Notes under the pieces: model-generated
What the model was told of the DNA's origin: nothing
Databases searched by the model: none
Seen by the model: only the letters and a program-made list of their open reading frames with translations
Source of the DNA: Flexivirga meconopsidis
Lineage (GTDB): Bacteria; Actinomycetota; Actinomycetes; Actinomycetales; Dermatophilaceae
DNA length: 64,000 bases
Reading direction: 5' to 3'
Assembly (NCBI RefSeq): GCF_026162425.1
Contig: NZ_JAOBQJ010000001.1
Coordinates: 310,001-374,000 of the forward strand
Part shown: piece by piece, positions 17,801-24,971 of the stretch
Numbering within the stretch: the first letter of the stretch is position 1
Layout of the letters: each line of letters opens with the position of its first letter
Program-made: the position numbers and the translations under genes

Positions 17801-17908
17801 GGTCTGCTTCAAGCGTTCCTCGACAAACCCGACTTCCGACAGGCCCTCACCCAGATGATCGGCCGCGAGTTCTACAAGACCATCCGCGAGTCAGGAGAGA
17901 GCGCGTGA
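14819..17908 (+). CDS. hsdR: Type I restriction enzyme, endonuclease/translocase HsdR
   Basis: A 1029-residue subunit that translocates and cleaves unmethylated DNA. The N-terminal PD-(D/E)xK nuclease shows DVLLL (about residue 141) and the ELK motif about 15 residues later. The SF2 motor follows: Walker A STGSGKS (about 310), DEAH box ADEAHSSQ (about 433) and motif III FTATPK (about 500). A helical C-terminal region binds HsdM. The GTG start lies 2 bp after the hsdS stop. The end overlaps the exonuclease gene by 4 bp, so the operon is hsdM-hsdS-hsdR-exonuclease. Confidence 0.96.
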   Translation: MVGKHSEAAFEETIERYLLEHGWHQGQASSYRVDLGFDGFELISFIQASQPDAWEKLENHYGSTDAAQTAFYRRVADEVDARGTLDVLRKGVEVNWVRFDLAYWRPAHRITPELWDLYATNRCTVTRQVHHSESNPHDSIDVLLLINGIPVATAELKNRVTGQGVQQAQHQYENDRNPADLLFRARSIVHFAVDQDVVSMTTRLAREQTRWLPFNQGSGGPGQQGGEGNPVNPGGYKTAYLWEQVWDRDAWLELFGSFASEDTTGAKQPSKIKAHDRRWLFPRFHQWHAVRTVTAHARSYGPGHNYLLQHSTGSGKSNTIAWLASALATLHTPSDDPELGKGAQAVGLSTDQPVFSKVIIVTDRVVLDRQLQDTVTGFEHTPGTIQKIDENSAQLREALESAKARIIITTLQKFPVVAEHATQLAGARFAVIADEAHSSQTGEAATDLKAVLTGKKGDDALRAAESAEAADESKPDGQDKLAARAAARGKQPNLSFFAFTATPKQKTLETFGERIPDVAAPEGIRLVPFHLYSMRQAIEEGFVLDVLKNYLTYAVYYRLANGLTSDDPELPKGKAAAALARFASLHPSAFSQKAELIVEHFRAHTAAKVGGHAKAMVVTRSRLHAVRMKQAIDAYIKDKNYTDIAALVAFSGAVEDPDVPDVEFTEPKMNGFSEGQLPKKFKTDDYQVLIVAEKYQTGFDEPLLHTMYVDKKLDGVKAVQTLSRLNRIAPGKTDTFVLDFVNDADAVQASFAPFFERTWAQPTDPNILSNLKTRLWQAGVLDGDEVDTLVDALLAQTGETNEALYAQTDLALARYLALPEDEREEFRTALRDFTRLYAFLSHVVPVASPDMERIYLYGRVLLPRLPGEDEDGIVDLSGAAVLTHLRIEKTAFTDASLTTVTDEESEQTGHKGSGQGKQHEDPRERLSSIIGLLNERFGTNLTETDQLFFEQAQADLADNAHVTAVAQHNDEDQFMSVFDDYLEGAMIDRHDINSGLLQAFLDKPDFRQALTQMIGREFYKTIRESGESA

Positions 17909-18540
17909 GTCGAACGGTGACTCCGGTTACGGTCCTCGAAGGGGACCTCACACCAGAGCTGGCTCGCGACCTTCGCGCTGCGCGACGGGTGGCCGTGGAC
18001 ACCGAGACCAGCGGGCTTGATTGGGTGACGGACGAACTTCAGTTGTGCCAGCTCTTCACGCCTGCGACCGGTGCGGTGCTACTACGCAACGTCACGGATA
18101 GGCCATCCCAGCTGGCTGACCTACTTGCCGATGCGAACGTCGTGAAGGTCTTCCATTTCGCACCTTTCGACCTCCGTTTCCTACAAGGGCGGTGGGGTGC
18201 CTCGGTGAGATCAGTCGAGTGCACGAAGGCGGCATCGAAGATCCTGTTCCCTGATCTGGCGTCGGAGCAGCACAGCCTCCGGGGGCTCCTGCATCGTCTG
18301 CTAGACATCGAGATCTCAAAGGGATCTGTTCGAACCAGCGATTGGGGCACGCCCCAGCTGTCAGCGGAGCAGATGCGATACGCCGCAACCGACGTCGAGC
18401 ATCTACTTGTCCTCGCCGAGCTCCTTGGTCAGCGTCTCGTCGAAGCTGGAGTGCGCCCGTTGTTTGAGAAAGTCTGTGCCTACATGCCGGTGGATGCGCA
18501 ACTGGAGGTCTCCGGTATTCCGAATCCGCTGACCTATTGA
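17905..18540 (+). CDS. RNase D-like DEDDy 3'-5' exonuclease
   Basis: This 211-residue protein is a lone DEDDy exonuclease domain. The acidic residues are all visible: D32 and E34 in VDTETSGLDW, D89 in HFAPFDLRFL, and Y159/D163 in MRYAATDVEHLL. It lacks the HRDC domains of full RNase D, so it resembles the short 3'-5' exonucleases. Its GTG overlaps the hsdR stop (GTGA), which puts it in the restriction operon. No standard type I system needs this gene. A role in degrading cleaved DNA or an RNA is possible but unproved. It converges with the HIRAN gene, overlapping by 7 bp. Confidence 0.88.
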   Translation: MSRTVTPVTVLEGDLTPELARDLRAARRVAVDTETSGLDWVTDELQLCQLFTPATGAVLLRNVTDRPSQLADLLADANVVKVFHFAPFDLRFLQGRWGASVRSVECTKAASKILFPDLASEQHSLRGLLHRLLDIEISKGSVRTSDWGTPQLSAEQMRYAATDVEHLLVLAELLGQRLVEAGVRPLFEKVCAYMPVDAQLEVSGIPNPLTY

Positions 18541-19352
18541 GCCGCGACTGGCTCCCAACGACCTTCTCGGTCGAACTCGAAACCGGCGGGTGCTGGCGTG
18601 TCGAGGTCGAGCACCAGTCTGAGATGTGACGGTGTCGACTCGGCCCCGACCCGAACGACCGTCGCCATGACTGGCCCGGCATCAAGGAGTTCGCGGACAC
18701 TTGCGGAGAGCGCGCGTGGCACCCATCCGAGGGGCACACCGTCCGTCGTGGCAACGCAGGCGCAGACGTCGACCTGGTTGCCCTCTTCTGCTTCGATCCG
18801 CACGCTTTGTCCTGGGTGCAGGCTGCGCAGAGCGCTTTCGTGTTGGGTGTCGGTGACTTTGACGGACCGTCCCGCGATGACCCGGTCGGGTCCTGCGACG
18901 TGACGGACGCCGCTTACCAGAAACCTGGCCCGCGCGCGGCCGTCAATAACGGCTGGGATCTGCATGAACTGCAGAGTGTCCCCTGCGCGCTCACCGCCAG
19001 AGTGCACGATCTGCTCCCAAGGCGTGGCGTGCATCGCATCAAGCCCGATGTCGTGGAGGTATTCGGCGTAGTCCGGCCTCGTTGGTTCCATCACGCGCTG
19101 CTCGAACACAGCCGGAAGCCGGTCGCTGCGGTAGGTCTGATGAAGGTCGCCCAGTCCCGGCAGCGGACGGAGTCCTTCGACCATTTCGGCCGCGCGGGTA
19201 TACCGGAACGTGAACTCGCCGCGGTCATGCGTGAATCGCCCGATCGGCACAATCTCTCGCGTCGTGGGGTGCTGCCACAGCAAGAGCAGGTCGTGCCCTT
19301 CTGAGACGTCGGCTGCGCTTGAGCGGCGATCAAGAACGCTCGTGGACCGCAT
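18534..19352 (-). CDS. HIRAN-domain protein, partner of the HipA-like kinase
   Basis: A 272-residue protein in two parts. Residues 1-150 (LWQHPTTREIVPIGRFTHDR, GGERAGDTLQ) resemble the N-terminal part of HIRAN-type actinobacterial proteins and carry a HipA-N-like strand pattern. Residues 160-265 form a HIRAN domain: HPGQSVRIEAEEGNQVDVCA, then GWVPRALSASVRELL. HIRAN domains bind DNA ends or damaged DNA. The ATG overlaps the kinase gene by 23 bp and has a good AGGAGG ribosome site, so the two are translationally coupled. It may supply DNA or target binding, or hold the kinase in check; that is inference. Confidence 0.75.
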   Translation of the reverse strand: MRSTSVLDRRSSAADVSEGHDLLLLWQHPTTREIVPIGRFTHDRGEFTFRYTRAAEMVEGLRPLPGLGDLHQTYRSDRLPAVFEQRVMEPTRPDYAEYLHDIGLDAMHATPWEQIVHSGGERAGDTLQFMQIPAVIDGRARARFLVSGVRHVAGPDRVIAGRSVKVTDTQHESALRSLHPGQSVRIEAEEGNQVDVCACVATTDGVPLGWVPRALSASVRELLDAGPVMATVVRVGAESTPSHLRLVLDLDTPAPAGFEFDREGRWEPVAAQ

Positions 19353-20292
19353 CGCGGAGCCTCCTAAGATTCGTATTGAGTAGTTCGCACGCGAACGTAG
19401 CCGCGAGGTGTGACAACCCCTCGATGTCCTGTGCGAGCAATGCCTCAGTCAACTCCCTCAGGTCGAGCGTGCCTATCCGGGACCGCCACCAGTCTGCACC
19501 CTCAGGTGAGCAGAGCCCGACAGCGTTCATGGCATGTGCAACAAGCGTTGGTGGTCTGCCCTGGTGTTCAAACCGATAGGCGGTGCCTTTGCTTGCCCAG
19601 TTAGCCAGCTCGGCGTCGGACCTGAGGTAGGTCAGCCTTTTGTCGTCTGTGAGGTTGTAGCCGAGGCTGCTTGCGTGATCGTATGACGGAGACAGTCGTT
19701 TCGGCGGGTCGAGAAGACGAGGGATGAGCACAGCCCAGTTTTGCTCGTGCCGATCGCGATTCGCGATAAGGGCGTCGAGGAGTAGGTAACCCGCGAACAC
19801 ATCGAAACCGCTGAGAGCTGCTGGGCCATCGAAACCGGGTGGCGGCGCCGTGGCGTCCAAGGCTCGCTTGATGTTGGGGAGGCTGTGGCCGGGCCGTTTG
19901 ACCTTCGGTCGCGACGGATCGACGCCCGGGCGGTCCTCAGTGTGCGGAAAATAGTCCGGGACACCGAGATCCTGAAGGACAACTTGGCCCTCCCATAGGT
20001 CAGCGTCCACAGGCCGAACTGTCTTCGAAAGCGATCCTCGCCTGCCCTCGCGTATGCACAACCGTGTCGTTGCGCAAGGCACTCCAAGGATCCTGGCGAC
20101 CTGCGTTGAGGCGACCTCGGACCAGTCCTCGCCCTGCTCGACCCCGTTGCGCGGTATGACCGTGTCCTTGTGCAGCCACCAGACTTGACTGTCTGGGTCA
20201 GCGAGCCACAGGTTCTCTGTCGATCCGGTCTGCTGTCGTCCTACAACCTCCCACGCGGAAACGTCGAGCCGCTCCCACACCTGAGGTTTCAC
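19330..20292 (-). CDS. HipA-like serine/threonine kinase
   Basis: The product is 320 residues from the GTG at 20292. The C-terminal half shows the HipA-family catalytic motifs: NRDRHEQNW (catalytic aspartate and Asn) and SYDHASSLG (Mg-binding segment). A basic, glycine-poor N-terminal lobe carries QTGSTENLWL and the ATP-lysine strand WWLHKDTV. HipA toxins phosphorylate translation factors and arrest growth. No HipB-type antitoxin is adjacent; instead the partners are a HIRAN protein downstream and a HIRAN/nuclease/HTH gene upstream. The start is uncertain, because other GTG codons lie at 20319 and upstream. Confidence 0.78.
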   Translation of the reverse strand: MKPQVWERLDVSAWEVVGRQQTGSTENLWLADPDSQVWWLHKDTVIPRNGVEQGEDWSEVASTQVARILGVPCATTRLCIREGRRGSLSKTVRPVDADLWEGQVVLQDLGVPDYFPHTEDRPGVDPSRPKVKRPGHSLPNIKRALDATAPPPGFDGPAALSGFDVFAGYLLLDALIANRDRHEQNWAVLIPRLLDPPKRLSPSYDHASSLGYNLTDDKRLTYLRSDAELANWASKGTAYRFEHQGRPPTLVAHAMNAVGLCSPEGADWWRSRIGTLDLRELTEALLAQDIEGLSHLAATFACELLNTNLRRLRDAVHERS

Positions 20293-20389
20293 GCCACCAT
20301 CTTGCACCACATCTGTCACAGCCTCGGTGCCTGAATTTGCAGCGGGCCTCGCGCCGGCTGCGCGCAAGGCCAGCCAATCTGCTGACCAG

Positions 20390-22803
20390 CTAGATGGATG
20401 TGCCCGGCGATTGTGAATCGGGCACCTCAGGCTCGACAGCATCCGTCGACGTTAGTTCGAGCAGCGCGGAGTCTTTCCATGCCTCGTTCGATTTGCGTCG
20501 GGTCAACGTGTTGGTGGTCCGGAACTCCTCCTCGGTGATGCCGCGACGCTTCGCCTCCGTGGCGGCTTGCGCCCACTGCAACCGCTCCGGGTCAGACTCG
20601 GGGGCAGCCAGGAATTTGCCATCGTGCAGGAGCATCTTGACCGTGTCTGTGCTGACGTTGAGACGCTGAGCGATCTGACTTCGGGTGAGACCTCCTTCTG
20701 CGCGTCCACGGACTGCTTGCATCGCGCCAACCGCTCGGCGCGCGCTGCTTGATTTCTGGCGTTCTCGCCACGCTTGGCACCAAACGAACGCCGCTCGGCG
20801 GCCCTGGTTGGGACTCGCGGTGTCCAAGACCATTTCGTTGTGGTGCCCACGTCTCCCGGTAACCACTTGGCGAATCGTTGTGGGAGATGCGGCAGGTCTG
20901 CGCTTGTCAGCTCAAGGAGTGGCAGTCCACATCGATTTGCAAGCTGGCGTTTCAGTTCCATCCGGGCGGCGTACGCGGGGTCATTCGGTAGACCCCAAAG
21001 CTCGACGAACGTTCCGTCGGCGAGGACCCAGTCCGCTCGGCGGAGCCCCTTGGGGTTCAGTTCGGGGTCGGACGGGTAAAAGGGCTCACGCTCGTGTGCG
21101 ATGTGATGCATGTGGAGGAAGTCGCAGATCGTCTGCTCTCCCATCGAGAGGCAGCGGTGCCCGTCGCGGGCACGCAACAGAGTGCCTCTGCTGAGGCGCA
21201 GGCCTCCGTCAGGTGCGAGGCCGGCCTCTTCTAGGAGGTAGGTCTACGGGAAGAGGTTGCGGCGTATCGCGAAGCGCAGTAGGAGCAGTGTGTCGATGAA
21301 TTCGCCTGACACGGGCTCGGCTGGATTGATGTGCAGATGATCGAGCTGGCTTTCGAGCATGGGTGACTGGTCAAACTCAAGCCTTCCGATCAGGCCGAGC
21401 GCTGCCGCGGCACGCTGGCGATCCTCAGCAGCCCCTCGGGTCGCTCGAATCAGGCACCCCTGGCAGTAGCACAGTGCATCGACGCAGGCGGGCGTGCTGA
21501 ACGCAAGACCCAGCTCGCCACAGAGACGGCATCTGCCGACGGAGCGTGCCACCGAATGGTTGCCAAACAGGGTCTGGCGCTCAGTCACGTACCGCTCGTG
21601 GATATCCACCGAAGGTTCCGTCAACCGCGGGTAAGGCGTCGCAGACCACCGGACAAGTCCAGGGGCGTAGAGGTCCGGAGGGATCAATCGCCGAACGGAC
21701 TTCAGGAGCGTCCACTCTGCGTCAGAATCATCAACGGATGCAGCCTCGTCGAGCTGATTACGTCGCCGGTTCGACTTCAGTTCGTAAAACGGGATCTCGT
21801 CCTCTAGGTGCCACGGTTTCCGCGGCAATCCCACCGCTGAGATTTCGATGCCCACTCTGGAGGCGTAACACAGGCACGGCCCGACGAGCCGACTGTCTTC
21901 CACCCACAGCTTTTTCGTTTCCGGGTTGTATATCGCCATCGTTTCGTGCGAATACGGCTTCTCGACGTTGCGTGCGCGAAACGCAAGCGCATCTAGCAGC
22001 CGATATGTCCAGATGTTCGGTATGGCCGCGACCGGCCACTCGGGATGCAGCGCGATGGCAGGCTGAGTGATTGATTGTGCAACCGGCACCTCGGTGGCGG
22101 CCAACAGATTGAGCACATTGTCACGGTCGCGCTCGTCATTGAGAAGCACGTATGTGTCAGCGATCTGGCCAAGGCTGCGGCCGGTGTCCACATCGGCGAG
22201 GCTGATGGAGCGCGTCTCGCCACGCCGCGACGTCCCGAGTGCCAGACGGATCTGGCGCACTTGCGAGCGTGGGGACTCGAAGGAATTTAGTCTTGAAAGG
22301 GCATCTGTGGTCTGAGGCGATTTGCTCGTGTGTATGCGGTCGTGAGGTTTCCGGTCAGGCAGAAACGCGTCGATGGCGGCTGCGAGCCTTTTCGGGTGTG
22401 GCAGTGCGAGCTCAAGGTTTCCCCCTTGGTAGAAGCCAGTGCAGCGGATTTCGCCTCCGCTGAGTTCTGCCAGGCTCGCAAGGGCCGTCATCCCGAGCTT
22501 TCGAAGGTGGTGATCGTACAGATAGCCGAGATGTCGATCCTCTGGGGTTTGACCGATGTCTGCTGGCATCGAGACAGAAATCGCGTTCGGGTTGTAGTCG
22601 TTGTCGGGGCGATGTATGAGCGACATACGCAGGCTGATCAGTCCGTGCTGGGGCAGTTCGGCACCGTGCAGAGACCGGCGCACGAAGTCTTCGATCCTTC
22701 GTTCGGCGTTCGCATCCCAGACGCTGAAGGACCACGAGTCATCCCGTGGGCCTGGTGGGAGTACCACGTCGCCGCCATCCCATTGGACTTGGTATCCCGT
22801 CAC
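20390..22803 (-). pseudogene. HIRAN/zinc-finger/nuclease/HTH protein broken by a stop and a frameshift
   Basis: Three pieces read as one protein of about 800 residues. From the GTG at 22803, residues about 50-125 form a HIRAN-like domain (PDNDYNPNAISV, HLGYLYDHHLRKLG). A later region has a zinc-binding CRLC-(n)-CYCQGC. A TAG at 21244-21246 interrupts the frame, which then continues uninterrupted (TYLLEEAGLAPDGGLRL) into a PD-(D/E)xK-like segment (GEQTICDFLH, RRADWVLADGTFVELWG). A minus-one shift near 20691-20697 then leads into an HTH (LTRSQIAQRLNVSTDTVKML) ending at 20390. It is first in the operon with the HipA-like kinase. The family is not one I recognise. Confidence 0.7.
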
Positions 22804-23332
22804 TCAAGCAGCCCCTTTGGTCACTAGATCCTTGTCGCGTTCCCCCTTCGCCCGAGACTACGGGTCGAGACGGGTCCGTCGGCCGTGACTCCGGCAAATC
22901 TCCGGCAGCAGCCTCAGCGCATCGTTCGCACGGTGCGTCGATGTCGGACTGCGCGACGAGGGATACCGTCCAGGTCGCTGTGATCCTCGTTCCGTATTGG
23001 TTTTGGTAGTGCTTGATGAACCCGAGGTTGCGGCGTCACCTTGGCCGCCGGTCCACCCTGACAATTCCGACAACGATTGGCTGCGTCCGTTGCTCAATCT
23101 GTTCTCAAGTGAGTTAATCAAGCAGCAGGTGCCCGTCCATCGAGCCAGACGTGGTGACCAACGCGGCGCACGTGACTAAGTGACCTGGAACCGCATTTGA
23201 GCTCAGCTACGGTGCCACGCGAGCTCCTGACGCGCGGGTGCCGATCAGGTTAGGAAATGCTGGAGCGAACGCGATGGACGCGTCGTGCCTCGAGGGGCAG
23301 ACTCTGACGTGTAGTCGGCGGAGGAGCGTCCA
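22804..23332. other. 529-bp stretch without a convincing gene
   Basis: No reading frame here has a good start, ribosome site and protein-like sequence together. The best candidate is a plus-strand frame at about 22997-23179 (DEPEVAASPWPPVHPDNSDN), which could be the tail of a decayed gene. The region should hold the promoters of the minus-strand kinase operon and of the plus-strand HTH gene. Confidence 0.5.
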
Positions 23333-23923
23333 ATGGCTGGTAACGCACAGCGTCGCTCGGTGTCTCAGGCGACCAAAGTCCAGGCAGCGCGTGTGTTCGT
23401 GGAAGCGTCGCAGAAGACGGGCCGCGATGATGTTCCGCAATGGGGTCGAAACCTGGCGCAAGACGCCCCGAACCACGCGCCCGGGGTCGCTGATGACATC
23501 GCCGAGATCGCACGTGCTGCGGTCACTCGGCGTGCCCAGGAGCGGCTCAACCGCATCGACGATCGGCATGCCGCGTACCGTCTGCGGGTACAGGGACTCT
23601 CACCGCGCGACATCGCGGCGATGTTGCACGCGACCGAACCGCGTGTTCGTCGCATGCTCATCGCGGCAGACGCGCACGACGACGCGATCACACCCGAAGA
23701 GGTCATCCTGCGTGCCACCGTCCACGGGACAGACCGGGACGAGCTGGTGCACACGCTGGCGACTATGAGCTACACCTTCACCGCGTACGCCCCAGGTGTC
23801 CTGGACGACGGGTCCGACCCGGGCACGTGGACGCAGGTGGCCGTCGCCAACCTGAGCGGACTCCTCAGCGACGAGGAGTACGAACGCGTCTGCACGGTCG
23901 TTCGGCCACCACCGCCGGGATGA
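23333..23923 (+). CDS. Putative DNA-binding protein with a sigma-like HTH
   Basis: The 196-residue product begins at an ATG preceded by a strong ribosome site (GGAGGAG, 7 nt spacing). A helix-turn-helix is visible near residues 88-112 (RVQGLSPRDIAAMLHATEPRVRRML). The rest is charged and soluble, with an acidic C-terminal half ending in a proline tract. I do not recognise a named family. It lies between the HipA-like module and the STAND gene in the defence region and could be a regulator of either. Confidence 0.65.
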   Translation: MAGNAQRRSVSQATKVQAARVFVEASQKTGRDDVPQWGRNLAQDAPNHAPGVADDIAEIARAAVTRRAQERLNRIDDRHAAYRLRVQGLSPRDIAAMLHATEPRVRRMLIAADAHDDAITPEEVILRATVHGTDRDELVHTLATMSYTFTAYAPGVLDDGSDPGTWTQVAVANLSGLLSDEEYERVCTVVRPPPPG

Positions 23924-24206
23924 GTCCACGCCGGCCCGGTCGCGAGCCCTGCGTCTGCGCCGGCCGCGATCCGCGGCAGTTCCCATCCACGACCTTGCGG
24001 GTCCACCGATAAGGCGCACTTCCGTCAACCAGGCACCGTGAGACGAGCCCGGTCTGACCCCAGACAGCGCTGGCCGCGAACGTAATGAAATTGGGCGCTC
24101 GGGAGTTCCAAATCGCGAGGGCAACAAGCAAATGGACGTTCATACTCGGCTTGGGGGAATCGGCAGATGCCCCCAACGCACCAGTCGACGCAGAATGGAC
24201 TCGGCC

Positions 24207-24731
24207 ATGCCGCAAACCAGCTACCGGTTCAACCCACCTCCGAATTGGCCAGCGCCTCCGGCAGGTTGGACCCCGCCACAAGGCTGGACCCCGCCCGAGA
24301 CTTGGGGCCGTCCCTCAAGGATGGCACCTCTGGGTACCGACGGGCGCGCGTCGCCTGAAGAACCGCTCTCCCCGGTTCTGGGTCGTCAGTGGCTTGGTCG
24401 CCCTTCTGGTAGTGACGATCGTGATCGGCGCTGCTGGGGCGAGTGGGCTCTTAGGTAGCTACGACTCGTCGTCACCGTCATACAAGGCAGGCCATGAGTA
24501 CGGGATCAATCTCGGCCCGTCAATGCGTAAGGTCGCGGGCCAGACCTCGATGTCCGATTCCCAGCGAGATCTTCTGTGTCGGAAGGGGCCGACATCGCGA
24601 CGGAGCACGGCGACTCGGCCGATGGCTCCTGGATCGATGGTTCGGATATCGACCATGATGACTACACAGCTGGTTGCAAGAAGGCCGTTCCCGATGGACT
24701 GCCTGGCGAGGACCCGACAGGCGGCAGTTGA
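24207..24731 (+). pseudogene. Small membrane protein with two compensating frameshifts
   Basis: Three frames together give a typical actinobacterial membrane protein. The ATG at 24207 opens a Pro/Trp-rich N-terminus (FNPPPNWPAPPAGWTPP). After TGGGG near 24304 the frame moves by plus one into GWHLWVPTGARR and one membrane helix (FWVVSGLVALLVVTIVIGAA). After a GGGG run near 24590 it moves back to the first frame and ends AGCKKAVPDGLPGEDPTGGS at 24731. The restored protein would be about 174 residues. Both shifts are at G runs. Function is unknown; the family is exported or membrane-anchored with an extracytoplasmic tail. Confidence 0.7.
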
Positions 24732-24971
24732 GATTCGGCGCGAGCCCGATAGCGGTCTCTTCCGTCAGCCGGCCGAGTCCGCCGGAACGATCGCTCAGGC
24801 CGTCGGGCGTCTTCGTTATGGTTCGTCTAACACAGTCCTCCCGATCGCTCATCGGTGGTCGCCCGAGCGAGTTGAGGCCGTTTGGCGCCGAACTACCACC
24901 GCCGGGTTGGTTTCTGCATAGCGTGGTAATGAGCCTGCCAGAGCCCACGAGAGAATCAAAGGGGATCGGCC

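Noticed and set aside
16457-17812. Minus-strand frame of 451 codons opposite hsdR
   Set aside because: Shadow of hsdR; no start signal and no protein-like motif.
21244-21246. Pyrrolysine or other recoding of TAG
   Set aside because: No supporting genes or context are visible, and actinobacteria rarely use it; a nonsense mutation or sequence error is simpler.
22997-23179. Plus-strand frame with DEPEVAASPWPP as a small gene
   Set aside because: No ribosome site or recognisable family; only mentioned as a possible tail of a decayed gene.
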